Shown here one piece after another: positions 8,708-16,312 of a DNA stretch of 64,000 nucleotides. The stretch is from Pontibacillus salipaludis (GTDB lineage Bacteria > Bacillota > Bacilli > Bacillales > BH030062): positions 1 to 64,000 of the forward strand of contig NZ_BMIN01000019.1 in the NCBI RefSeq assembly GCF_014642405.1, in the 5' to 3' direction. The notes below the pieces were generated by a model. That model had not been told where the DNA came from and made no database searches. It saw nothing but the letters and a program-made list of their open reading frames with translations. Numbering within the stretch: position 1 is the stretch's first letter; the number at the start of each line of letters is the position of its first letter. Both the position numbers and the translations under genes were made by a program.

Positions 8708-8734
8708 ACGCTGTAGGGCTATGAGCATATAGTA
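8708..8734 (+). promoter_or_regulatory. Sigma-K-type promoter
   Basis: AC at 8708-8709, 16 bases, then CATATAGTA at 8726-8734. This fits the sigma-K consensus AC-N16/17-CATANNNTA exactly and lies 33 bp before the start of the Gly/Pro-rich gene. It predicts late mother-cell expression during sporulation. Confidence 0.6.
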
Positions 8735-8766
8735 TAGTGAGCTTATTACGGAAGGAGCCAGACAGC

Positions 8767-9219
8767 ATGGATTATAGACAGAATGACGGGTTAAATTGGC
8801 TTGTTGGTCAATTACTTCCAGGTCAAGGCGGATTCGGAGGCGGTTTTGGAGGGGGATATCCTCAACAACAGCCACCATTTGGTCCACCACCTGGGCAAGG
8901 CGGGGGAGGTCAGCCGCCGTTCGGCCCACCACCTGGGCAAGGCGGGGGCGGTCAACCGCCATTCGGCCCACCACCAGGTCAGGGACAATTTAATGGTTAC
9001 GGCGGCCAGCCGAGTGTTTTCGCAGTAGACCCAGGCTCGTTTTATGGGTGTTTGTACCGTTACACACGTGTTCGTTTAAATAATGGGAGAAGATTCTGGT
9101 ACTACCCAACGTTCATTGGAAGAACCTCTGTTGGAGGATATCGCTGGCGATCAAGCCAAAATCGCTGGGTATATTTTGTTATTGATACGGACCGCATTGC
9201 CTCGTTTTCTTGCTCATAA
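8767..9219 (+). CDS. Gly/Pro/Gln-rich repeat protein, candidate spore-coat protein
   Basis: A 150-aa protein in three parts: a short polar N-terminus (MDYRQNDGLNWLVGQLLPGQ), a low-complexity middle, and a C-terminal domain rich in Tyr, Arg and Trp starting near SFYGCLYRYTRV. The middle holds GGFGGGFGGG and three GQPPFGPPPGQ-type repeats, which at DNA level are a 42-bp tandem repeat (about 8884-8984). ATG at 8767 follows GGAAGGAG. A perfect sigma-K-like promoter upstream suggests synthesis in the mother cell and a role in the spore coat. I do not recognise the exact family. Confidence 0.7.
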   Translation: MDYRQNDGLNWLVGQLLPGQGGFGGGFGGGYPQQQPPFGPPPGQGGGGQPPFGPPPGQGGGGQPPFGPPPGQGQFNGYGGQPSVFAVDPGSFYGCLYRYTRVRLNNGRRFWYYPTFIGRTSVGGYRWRSSQNRWVYFVIDTDRIASFSCS

Positions 9220-9222
9220 AAT

Positions 9223-9253
9223 AAAAAACGTCATCGAAAGGTGGCGTTTTTCT
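9223..9253 (+). terminator. Terminator after the Gly/Pro-rich gene
   Basis: Stem of AAAACGTCAT with GTGGCGTTTT (two G-T pairs) and a T run, directly after the stop codon. Confidence 0.7.
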
Positions 9254-9325
9254 ATACATAATAGCAAATACCGAATACAATGAAAGTAAGCGTTTGCAAA
9301 TGCTTGATCAGGGGAGGGGAAGCAG

Positions 9326-9868
9326 TTGTATACAATTCGAAGAGCGACCCAGGAAGACGCTAGAGCAATAGCTTATGTTCATGTGGAAAGTTGGAGAACG
9401 ACCTATAAACCGCTTCTCGAGGAAGAGGACATTCAGAGTTTAACACTTGAGAACCGCATAACGTTATGGGAAACAATCTTAAAAACTCCTATTAACAATC
9501 AAACCATTTTTGTGGCCACTGATGAAACGGATCGGGTGGTAGGATTTATATCTGGTGGAAAAGAACGTACGAAGGTTTACGGATATGACGGAGAGATCTA
9601 TGCAATATATTTACTAGATGAAGTAAGAATGAAAGGCCTTGGTACAGAATTATTAAAAGCGTTCACGAATGATATGGCTCAAAAAGGGTATGGTTCGATA
9701 TTAGTTTGGGTACTAACGCGTAATCCGAATAAGAGATTTTATGAACGATACGGGGCTATTGCGGTAGAAGCAGAAAATATAACGATTGGGAAAGGTACTT
9801 ACGAAGAAACAGCTTACGGATGGAAACACCTCGATCACTTGCTTGAGACGTTACCTGCTTCATCATAA
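9326..9868 (+). CDS. GNAT family N-acetyltransferase
   Basis: A 180-aa acetyltransferase. It opens with the usual YTIRRATQEDARAIAYVHVESW; the acetyl-CoA loop is EVRMKGLGTELLKAF at about residues 96-110, and ILVWVLTRNPNKRFYERYGA follows. The start codon is TTG at 9326, chosen because GGGGAGGGG lies 6-7 bases before it. A cre-like sequence (AGTAAGCGTTTGCA, one mismatch to the CcpA site) lies at about 9284-9297 upstream, so carbon control is possible. Substrate unknown. Confidence 0.82.
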   Translation: MYTIRRATQEDARAIAYVHVESWRTTYKPLLEEEDIQSLTLENRITLWETILKTPINNQTIFVATDETDRVVGFISGGKERTKVYGYDGEIYAIYLLDEVRMKGLGTELLKAFTNDMAQKGYGSILVWVLTRNPNKRFYERYGAIAVEAENITIGKGTYEETAYGWKHLDHLLETLPASS

Positions 9869-9912
9869 TAGGACCAATGCGCATGGCGAACGAGTTTGTT
9901 CATGCACACGTT

Positions 9913-9942
9913 AAAAGAGCTTGGGATATCCCAAGCTCTTTT
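9913..9942. terminator. Bidirectional terminator
   Basis: A 30-bp perfect palindrome (AAAAGAGCTTGGG, ATAT, then its complement) between the convergent GNAT and CDF genes. Confidence 0.85.
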
Positions 9943-10022
9943 GTATACTTATAAAAAAATGATGAAAACGTCCAAAGGGAATTTGAGATTGAATGGATGT
10001 AAGGTTCTCTAAATTAAGATAT

Positions 10023-10901
10023 CTACTTTTCTTCTTCGTGATACGGCTCAATGTGAATGTGTGCATAATGAATACCATGTTCATCAGCTAATGAGTTTTC
10101 AAGGCGATCTGTTATATCATGACCTTCCTGAACACTTAGCTGTGGATCGACTAAAATCGTCGCATCAACAAGCACTTGATTTCCGTGTAAGCGTGCTTTC
10201 ACATCTTCTACCACTTTCACATCGGTATCTTGCTTGAGTGTATCTTTTACTTGATCAAGAAGTTCCTCATCAACACCGTCTGTTAACGTATGGGAAGCGT
10301 CACGGAATATTTCATAAGCGGTTTTACAAATAATGAGTCCTACGATGAAACCAGCTACTGGATCCAGCCAATAGGCCCCAAATTGTGCACCTATAATTCC
10401 GATAAAAGCACCTATACTAACAAGGGCGTCGGATCGATTGTCTTGAGCTGCTGCGTAGAGTGAATGACTATTAATCCGTTTAGATAAGCGTAAATTATAG
10501 CGATAGACACCGTACATCACTACAGCTGCACCAGCTGCAGTCCAAGCGGTAAGTAAACTAGGTTGTTCGTCGTGACCGGCAAATATTTGTTGAATGGTTT
10601 CGTATATAACTTGTAGGCCGACTGTCATCATAATGAAAGCGGCAATGAGTGAGCCGATCGTTTCGGCGCGGAAATGTCCATAGTGGTGGTCTTTGTCAGG
10701 TGGCTTTCTGGAGATCCGTAACCCGATTAAGACGGCTAAAGATGCGATGACATCTGTTACGTTGTTCAAACCATCTGCGCGTAACGCTTCAGATTGACCG
10801 ACTGAAGCAATAATTAACTTTGTAGCAGACAATATGAGATAAGCACATATGCTAATCCATGCACCCTGCTCACCTTTTTTTAGGTTCTCATATTCATTCA
10901 T
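10023..10901 (-). CDS. Cation diffusion facilitator family metal exporter
   Basis: A 292-aa protein with six membrane helices in the first 200 residues and a cytoplasmic ferredoxin-like C-terminal domain of about 85 residues ending in a His-rich tail (HYAHIHIEPYHEEEK). It exchanges divalent metal for protons. The helix-2 site reads N-x3-D in LNNVTD and helix 5 reads D-x3-D in QDNRSD. Zinc CDFs usually have H-x3-D at the latter, so Mn(II) or another cation is likelier than zinc (inference). GGAGG precedes the ATG. The 10902-11233 spacer upstream holds nothing I recognise. Confidence 0.85.
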   Translation of the reverse strand: MNEYENLKKGEQGAWISICAYLILSATKLIIASVGQSEALRADGLNNVTDVIASLAVLIGLRISRKPPDKDHHYGHFRAETIGSLIAAFIMMTVGLQVIYETIQQIFAGHDEQPSLLTAWTAAGAAVVMYGVYRYNLRLSKRINSHSLYAAAQDNRSDALVSIGAFIGIIGAQFGAYWLDPVAGFIVGLIICKTAYEIFRDASHTLTDGVDEELLDQVKDTLKQDTDVKVVEDVKARLHGNQVLVDATILVDPQLSVQEGHDITDRLENSLADEHGIHYAHIHIEPYHEEEK

Positions 10902-11233
10902 AAATTGATCCTCCGTTCCCTTTCAATAAACCTTATATAGCTTACCAAAAGGGGTTCATATGAGTCTAGAGAAAAAAACGTTGCTATCTTCACTTCTATT
11001 GTCACCATAAAATAATGTTTCCTTAACCCAATTTTATATCCTGAAGCAAACAATAGGTAAAAAGACCTGATTTTTGTCATATTTGTAATCAAAATGTCGA
11101 ATAGGGGATTAATCTACTCTCAAAAGGGTACCTGCTTATTAAGATATTATTTATATGTTTTAGGTAACAGAAACAAGATCGGTAAACGGCAGATTCGGCT
11201 TTTGGAAATTTCAATGACAAAGGAGTGAGGCTA

Positions 11234-11449
11234 TTGGTTAAGGAAACGGTAATCATTGAAGGCTCTGTACGTGGTATGAAGTTCTCAAAGCCTGTGTTAT
11301 TGCAGTACAATCCTTCTGAGGAGAACATAGAAGAGGCTATTATTAAATTCTTTAACAGTCGTGCCCAATCATTTGAAGAACTAGCCGTGCAACGCGGTTG
11401 GAGAGATTCATACTGGACGTTCCCGCAATATTACGAACTCGTCATTTAA
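11234..11449 (+). CDS. Small conserved-looking protein, function unknown
   Basis: A 71-aa soluble protein with no recognised domain. The C-terminal half is aromatic-rich (QRGWRDSYWTFPQYYELVI). Start: TTG at 11234, eight bases after AAAGGAG; an upstream GTG at 11225 overlaps that ribosome site and is unlikely. It has its own terminator at 11463-11490. Confidence 0.65.
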   Translation: MVKETVIIEGSVRGMKFSKPVLLQYNPSEENIEEAIIKFFNSRAQSFEELAVQRGWRDSYWTFPQYYELVI

Positions 11450-11462
11450 TACATTATTAAGT

Positions 11463-11490
11463 AAAGGGCAACCCTATCAGGGTTGCCTTT
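11463..11490 (+). terminator. Terminator
   Basis: GGCAACCC/GGGTTGCC stem extended by AAA/TTT, T-rich tail, 14 bp after the stop of the 71-aa gene. Confidence 0.75.
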
Positions 11491-11571
11491 ACTTATGCTC
11501 GATTTTCTTCACGATCGATGTGGCAGGACAAGTATTCCAAATTTGCTTGTTAGGAAGAATTGAAGCTAAGA

Positions 11572-11985
11572 GAATGTTTCCTTAACTTTAATTGAGCGTA
11601 AGGTGGTGCGGGAAATCACTCGCTTTCCGCGGCGAGCTGGGGAGCCTCCTCAATCGCTCCGCGCTTTGCGGGGTCTCCCCTAGGCTCCTTCTGCCGCAGG
11701 AGTCTCGCGATTTCCCACACCACCTTTACCATATGTATAACTGACGGAAACATGCCGGATAAAGAAGTAGCATTGCCAAAGACCCCTCGCAATATATCAG
11801 GTTTGGGGCCGTTCGTAAAACTTCTGCCAGGGGTGTCTGGGGAACGGGGAGACTCCTACGGGAGAAAGAGGTCGACGAGACCCCGCAGGATGGTTTTCCC
11901 GAGGAGGCTCGACAGCTCGCCCGTGGAAAGCGAGTCGTTCCCCAGACACCCCTACCACTCAATAATCGTAGAGGCCCGGTCAATA
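11572..11985. repeat. Paired long-palindrome element, copies 3 and 4
   Basis: Copy 3 (11572-11752) has arms 11600-11616 with 11710-11726 (one mismatch) and an outer GTTTCC/GGAAAC pair. Copy 4 (11813-11980) has 18-bp perfect arms (11829-11846 with 11936-11953) of quite different sequence (GGGGTGTCTGGGGAACG). Copy 3 has the A orientation and copy 4 the inverted B orientation. The inner helix of copy 3 is the GGGGAG/CTCCCC type; that of copy 4 is the TCGAG/CTCGTCGA type. No credible gene lies within. Confidence 0.9.
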
Positions 11986-12130
11986 CTCAGATTACCAAAA
12001 AATATCTCGATATTGAAACTCTTTGTTTTGAAGTAAGTGTGTGGTGGGTATATACTATAGGTATCCCATTTATTTCATGATGTGGAAATGATGGGTGGAC
12101 TATACTGATTGGATAAAAGGAGAGATAAGT

Positions 12131-12730
12131 TTGACAAACATTGCAGTGATTTACTACAGTTCGACCGGTACGAATTACAAATTAGCTAAGTGGGCAGAAG
12201 AGGCAGCTAAGGAAGCTGGTGCTGAGGTGAAGCTTGTTCGTGTTGCAGAAACGGCACCTGAAGAAGCGATTGCTCAAAATCCAGCCTGGAAGCAGCATAT
12301 AGAAGAAACGAAAGATGTACCTGTCGCTTCAAATGATGATCTTGAATGGGCTGATGGTTTTATTTTTAGTGTACCAACCCGCTTTGGTAACGTTCCAGCT
12401 CAAGTGAAATCATTTTTAGATGCAACGGGTGGTCTATGGTTTAACGGGAAACTTGTCAACAAAGTAGTAAGTGCAATGTCTTCCGCTCAAAACCCTCATG
12501 GCGGTCAAGAGCAAACAATCACAAACCTTTACACCACGATGTTTCACTGGGGAGCAATTGTAGCTGCACCAGGTTACTCAGATCAGTCTGTCTTTGCTAG
12601 TGGCGGAAATCCTTATGGGACTTCCGTGACAGTTGATGGGGATGGAAATATGCAAGAAGATGTAGAATCGGCTGTAAAACACCAAGCGAAACGTACGGTT
12701 GATATTGCAAGCCGTATTCATGGTAAATAA
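12131..12730 (+). CDS. wrbA: WrbA-type NAD(P)H:quinone oxidoreductase
   Basis: A 199-aa flavodoxin-fold protein that reduces quinones by two electrons using FMN and NAD(P)H. The FMN phosphate loop YYSSTGTNYKLA begins at about residue 8, and PTRFGNVPAQVKSFLDATGGLW and GGQEQT are typical WrbA segments. Start: TTG at 12131 with AAAAGGAGAG nine bases upstream; the longer frame from 12095 has no site. It stands alone, with a shared terminator to the convergent staygreen gene. Role in oxidative-stress protection is inferred from the family. Confidence 0.9.
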   Translation: MTNIAVIYYSSTGTNYKLAKWAEEAAKEAGAEVKLVRVAETAPEEAIAQNPAWKQHIEETKDVPVASNDDLEWADGFIFSVPTRFGNVPAQVKSFLDATGGLWFNGKLVNKVVSAMSSAQNPHGGQEQTITNLYTTMFHWGAIVAAPGYSDQSVFASGGNPYGTSVTVDGDGNMQEDVESAVKHQAKRTVDIASRIHGK

Positions 12731-12742
12731 ATAAAACATGGT

Positions 12743-12769
12743 AGGCCATCCCCCTGAGGATGGCCTTTT
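12743..12769. terminator. Bidirectional terminator between wrbA and the staygreen gene
   Basis: AGGCCATCC/GGATGGCCT stem, 6-nt loop, T run on the plus strand. Confidence 0.8.
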
Positions 12770-13221
12770 TACATATAATCTTTTACTTTTCCAAAATAAA
12801 CATTTCCTCTGTATTTGGCCAGATTACTATTAAATTGGATCCATACAGGAGCTTCAGAGAGGAATGGATTCATCTCTACTAACCACCGTTCTCCGTAAAA
12901 GATCCCTTTTAGAGCCGTCCCCATCTCGCGCATAAAAATTTGATAGCGAATATCTTGTTGAGTTTCAGGAAAGGCATTTGTCCCCACTAATACGCTTCCT
13001 TGAAATACTACAGAGGTGTTTGGCTGTTGTAATGACCACCAGCCAAACACCTCGTCACGCATCTCGTTCGTCTGGTCGAATGCAAGCTCCTTTGAAACCG
13101 TTAGAAATAAGTCACCTGTTTGATCCGAGTGAGTGAGTGTATAGATACGTTCAGAAAAAGGTGTGAAGTGGGCAATATCAGGGCGGTATTGAGTGTAAAC
13201 TTTGTAAGGAGAGAAACTCAT
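12769..13221 (-). CDS. Staygreen (SGR) family protein
   Basis: A 150-aa soluble protein. RIYTLTHSDQTGDLFLT at about residues 25-41 matches the hallmark of plant STAY-GREEN proteins. So do RDEVFGWW in the middle, RYQIFMREM, and the C-terminal PVWIQFNSN...YFGKVKD. In plants and algae these enzymes remove magnesium from chlorophyll a; bacterial homologues have Mg-dechelatase activity in some cases. The host has no sign of photosynthesis here, so the natural substrate is open. ATG start after AGGGGG. No metabolic partner gene is adjacent. Confidence 0.85.
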   Translation of the reverse strand: MSFSPYKVYTQYRPDIAHFTPFSERIYTLTHSDQTGDLFLTVSKELAFDQTNEMRDEVFGWWSLQQPNTSVVFQGSVLVGTNAFPETQQDIRYQIFMREMGTALKGIFYGERWLVEMNPFLSEAPVWIQFNSNLAKYRGNVYFGKVKDYM

Positions 13222-13442
13222 CTATTGTCCCCCTATTCTTTAAATTGGAATGACTTGAAAGATTGATGTACATTATCTTATTCACGTTACTGTAATAGGG
13301 AACAATTTAGAGTGAAAACATACGTATTTCAAAGGTTTAATAGAGAAAATCATGGGGAAGATAGAATTAATAGTTATTTTATCAGAAAATTGTTTCAATT
13401 TAGAAAGATCTATCATATACTACTTAAAAGGGGGAGAGTTCC

Positions 13443-13685
13443 ATGAGAAAGGAAAAAGTGTCGTACGCCCTAACTTGGTTCCCGATGAAAGATCGAGATG
13501 TGATTCATGCCAAACGTGATGTGCCTTACGAGATTAGATTAGCAAGCACTTTAGCATTAGATGAGCTTTGCTACAAGTGGAACAAATCAAACCTGGAATC
13601 TCAGATCAACGAAGCAATTGACCAAGGTGATCATGAACGACTCGTTGAATTAAGTGAACTTTACAGACCATACACATATGAATAA
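13443..13685 (+). CDS. IDEAL-domain small protein
   Basis: An 80-aa protein whose second half (LALDELCYKWNKSNLESQINEAIDQGDHERLVELSELY) follows the IDEAL domain pattern of Bacillaceae: a helix, then a variant of the I-D-E-A-L motif, then D-x-x-x-F/L. Function of the domain is poorly known; it occurs alone and at the C-terminus of regulatory proteins such as ComK-associated and YpiB-type proteins. A GGGGGAG site precedes the ATG, and a strong terminator follows. Confidence 0.65.
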   Translation: MRKEKVSYALTWFPMKDRDVIHAKRDVPYEIRLASTLALDELCYKWNKSNLESQINEAIDQGDHERLVELSELYRPYTYE

Positions 13686-13699
13686 TCATGTATACATGC

Positions 13700-13739
13700 A
13701 AAAAGCGCTTAGAGCTCAAACTCTAAGCGCTTTTTTTTT
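13700..13739. terminator. Bidirectional terminator
   Basis: 15-bp stem AAAAAGCGCTTAGAG/CTCTAAGCGCTTTTT with a T run, between convergent genes. Confidence 0.88.
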
Positions 13740-13755
13740 GCTAGAACATAAACGT

Positions 13756-14877
13756 TTACCTAGAATAGAGGTTCCCTTCTTGATCTAGAAGAGCTTTGAA
13801 AGAAATGGAATTCAAATAATTATATTGAGCTCTCTTTTCTTGTTCTGTATATGGACTGATTTTATCGTTCTTTATGACAAAAGGGTGAAACGTCATGGAT
13901 GTACGTTCCTCTTTAAGGGTCACTTCAAGAACTCCTGTTTCTGCTGTTTTCCCAGTTACATAGTTTGGGAACAGGAAATTCCCTAGTGAGTAAGCGATTG
14001 GTTTCCCATTATACACCTCAAAACCTTGTAGTACGTGAGGGTGTGAACCAATTACCGCATCCACTCCATGGTCAACTAAGGTGCGAGCAATATGGGTTTG
14101 GTCTTCGTTCGGTAAATTAACCTTCTCATCACCCCAATGGTAATAGACGAGCACATAATCGACTTCTTTTTTCACTTTATCTACGATAGAGAGCACTCGA
14201 TCAAGTTGATACCCGCTTGCGACACCTGGAGTATGCTTCCCTGCATACCAGCTTAGGTCAGGTAAAACTTCAGAAAAGGCTAATATGGCAACGGTTTGAT
14301 TTTTTATAGAGATTCGCTGCTCCTGATAAGCTTCTTTTTGATTGTGACCAGCGCCTATGTAATCGATGTTTTTATCTTCTAGTGCTTTGAAGGTGTCTAA
14401 AAGTCCTTGTACGTTATAATCCAGTGTATGATTGTTCGCAAGACTGACCAGGTCCACTCCTGCATTTGATAACCCATCTAACAGAAGGGGAGAGGCTTTG
14501 AAATTATAGAGCTTTGGGAAAGGGGTCGTTGTATTTGTAATAGGTGTTTCTAAATTGACCACGGTATAATCACTCTTTTTAAATAAAGGAGCTACATGTT
14601 GAAAAGGGTAATCCGGACCTGAATCTTTCATTGTGGTCACAAGGGAATACTCCATTAATACATCTCCACCAAATGTAATAGAGATTGGTTTTTTAGATTC
14701 AGAAGATACATGTAATAAATGACAAAGGGGAGTCCAACTTGAAAGGAGCCATCCATATTCTTTACAAGTTGATTGTAAATCATCGGCATTCTTGACCTTT
14801 GCTTCAGAAAACGTAGGAAGCAAAAGAATAAATAAAAGTAGGGAAAGTACAATGGTAATGTATGATTTCCGTTTCAT
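13756..14877 (-). CDS. CapA/PgsA-like metallophosphatase-fold protein
   Basis: A 373-aa secreted or membrane-anchored protein. An N-terminal hydrophobic signal is at residues 5-25, then the CapA domain from about residue 66: SITFGGDVLMEYSL, VVNLETPIT, LANNHTLDY and GSHPHVLQGFE, which are the metal-binding motifs of the family. In B. subtilis the relative PgsA (YwtB) takes part in poly-gamma-glutamate synthesis. Here no pgsB or pgsC is adjacent, so this is a stand-alone homologue of uncertain function. The ribosome binding site is weak and distant. Confidence 0.82.
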   Translation of the reverse strand: MKRKSYITIVLSLLLFILLLPTFSEAKVKNADDLQSTCKEYGWLLSSWTPLCHLLHVSSESKKPISITFGGDVLMEYSLVTTMKDSGPDYPFQHVAPLFKKSDYTVVNLETPITNTTTPFPKLYNFKASPLLLDGLSNAGVDLVSLANNHTLDYNVQGLLDTFKALEDKNIDYIGAGHNQKEAYQEQRISIKNQTVAILAFSEVLPDLSWYAGKHTPGVASGYQLDRVLSIVDKVKKEVDYVLVYYHWGDEKVNLPNEDQTHIARTLVDHGVDAVIGSHPHVLQGFEVYNGKPIAYSLGNFLFPNYVTGKTAETGVLEVTLKEERTSMTFHPFVIKNDKISPYTEQEKRAQYNYLNSISFKALLDQEGNLYSR

Positions 14878-15149
14878 AATGAAGATAATCCTCTCTTAAG
14901 TGATTTAGGAAAAATAAACCAAATAATTGTTCAAACGTATTATAATAGAATCTAAGCTTCAGTGGTATCCGGAATTGGACCTATCCATTAGCGCCCATAC
15001 TTCCTGAGTTACATGAAGCGAGTCGAACTTGTAACCTTGATGAACGTATGGTATTTAGAAAAATTAGGTCTATAACCTCTTTATTTCCAGTTAATGCTGT
15101 GATGTAATATATAGTACAAATGAACGATTTAAAAAGGTGAGGTTGTAAT

Positions 15150-15179
15150 TTGAGCGGTCACGCTTTCTTTATAGAGTAA
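15150..15179 (+). other. Possible leader mini-ORF before the sigma operon
   Basis: AAAAAGGTGAGG is followed by TTG and eight more sense codons (reading MSGHAFFIE) and a TAA. A terminator-like hairpin follows at 15186-15222, before the sigma-factor gene. The arrangement resembles an attenuation leader but the peptide is too short to judge. The rest of the 14878-15267 spacer shows nothing else recognisable. Confidence 0.3.
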
Positions 15180-15185
15180 TAGATT

Positions 15186-15222
15186 AAGCAAAAGAGTTTG
15201 TTCTCCTTTTGCTTCTTTTTTT
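15186..15222 (+). terminator. Terminator or attenuator upstream of the sigma operon
   Basis: AAGCAAAAG/CTTTTGCTT stem with an 11-nt loop, followed by CTTTTTTT. No full gene ends just before it on this strand, so it may act as a leader attenuator for the gene starting at 15268. Confidence 0.6.
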
Positions 15223-15267
15223 AAAAATAAACCGAACATATGTTCTTGTTTTTGGGGGTGGTGAAGA

Positions 15268-15837
15268 ATGAGAGAGGTAGAAGAGAAGTTTTATAAGGAG
15301 TTTCCGAATTTAAGAGGGAATCAGGCTGTAGAGGCATTTTTGCGGAAGCCGGAACACCAGGAAATGTTAAAAGAATTCGTTGATTCACCTAGTCAAACTA
15401 GAAAAGAACATTTAGACCATGCTTTTAAGGTGTATTACTTCGGTCTTCGTTTCACTTCCTATTTAAATACATCCTTATATTTTCAAAGTGTGAACTATGA
15501 TAAAAGGATGAGGCGATTCGCTGAACATAATGCGCTAACTCTCGATCAGTCAGTTGGGGATGAGGACGGAACTACTTTTAAGGATCAGCTGCTGAATGAA
15601 GGGGAGATTTTATATATGGAGTCTCCTACTTCTTTGAAAGATTGTATAGAGGATGATCGGTTGCTAGAAGCTTATTTCTTGCTAACGGACAAGCAAAGAG
15701 AGGTTCTTGATATGGCGTACCTCTTTGAACTCAAGGATACAGAAATTGCTAAAAGAATGAATACATCTCAACAAGCTGTTTCAAAATCCCGTAAAAAAGC
15801 TTTAAAAAAATTGAGGTGTTTATTAACGAACGGATAA
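15268..15837 (+). CDS. sigO: SigO (YvrI)-like sigma factor subunit
   Basis: A 189-aa protein. The C-terminus is a clear sigma region 4: LLTDKQREVLDMAYLFELKDTEIAKRMN then SQQAVSKSRKKALKKLR. The N-terminal part lacks a recognisable region 2. This matches B. subtilis YvrI (SigO), which must combine with RsoA to make a working sigma factor, first described for oxalate decarboxylase control. The next two genes look like RsoA and YvrJ, strongly supporting the call. ATG with GGGGGTGG upstream. No oxdC-like target is in the window. Confidence 0.75.
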   Translation: MREVEEKFYKEFPNLRGNQAVEAFLRKPEHQEMLKEFVDSPSQTRKEHLDHAFKVYYFGLRFTSYLNTSLYFQSVNYDKRMRRFAEHNALTLDQSVGDEDGTTFKDQLLNEGEILYMESPTSLKDCIEDDRLLEAYFLLTDKQREVLDMAYLFELKDTEIAKRMNTSQQAVSKSRKKALKKLRCLLTNG

Positions 15838-15854
15838 GAAAGGGGGGAGATCTT

Positions 15855-16085
15855 ATGGTTGCTTTATACAATTGGGTGAAGGAAGCACAAAGTGGATATG
15901 GGACAGAGGAGAAGGTTATTGATACATTCATACCAAAAATAAAAAAATCACTCCGACTGACGAAGCCGGCTAACAGAGAGGATCTGGAGCAAGAATTGAA
16001 GCTGTGCGTCATCCACTACGTTAGGAGCTATTCATTAGATAAAGTCCCAGGATTAGTGGATTTGAATGAACAAAGGAATTCGTAG
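15855..16085 (+). CDS. rsoA: RsoA (YvrHa)-like co-sigma factor
   Basis: A 76-aa protein, about the size of B. subtilis RsoA (79 aa). NREDLEQELKLCVIHYVRSY at about residues 41-60 resembles sigma region 2.1-2.2 (acidic D/E-D-L-x-Q-E-L helix). This is the piece missing from the preceding sigma-like protein. Start: ATG at 15855, five bases after AAGGGGGGAGAT; the frame is open from 15816. It is 17 bp downstream of the sigO-like gene and 14 bp before yvrJ, so one operon. Confidence 0.7.
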   Translation: MVALYNWVKEAQSGYGTEEKVIDTFIPKIKKSLRLTKPANREDLEQELKLCVIHYVRSYSLDKVPGLVDLNEQRNS

Positions 16086-16099
16086 AAAGGGGGATATTG

Positions 16100-16264
16100 A
16101 TGGATTATTTGGTTTTTATTCAGCTACTCGGGAACTTTGGTTTTCCGATTGCAGTAACGATGTTCTTACTAGTAAAGTTTGATAAAAAGCTCGATAAATT
16201 AGAAGAGGCAGTATATTCCCTTCCCCAATCAGCAGACAAATTAAAAGAAAAGAAAAAGTCATAA
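16100..16264 (+). CDS. yvrJ: YvrJ family small membrane protein
   Basis: A 54-aa protein (MDYLVFIQLLGNFGFPIAVT...) with one membrane helix at about residues 5-26 followed by a charged tail with KFDKKLDKLEEAV. This is the YvrJ family pattern. AAAGGGGG precedes the ATG at 16100. In B. subtilis yvrJ lies in the same region as sigO and rsoA. It is third in the operon, closed by a terminator at 16267-16298. Function unknown. Confidence 0.8.
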   Translation: MDYLVFIQLLGNFGFPIAVTMFLLVKFDKKLDKLEEAVYSLPQSADKLKEKKKS

Positions 16265-16266
16265 AT

Positions 16267-16298
16267 AGAGCGTTCTCCTTAGAGGAGGACGCTCTTTT
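16267..16298 (+). terminator. Terminator of the sigO-rsoA-yvrJ-like operon
   Basis: Long stem AGAGCGTTCTCCT with AGGAGGACGCTCT, T-rich tail, 2 bp after the yvrJ stop codon. Confidence 0.85.
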
Positions 16299-16312
16299 CA
16301 CTGTGCACCAAT

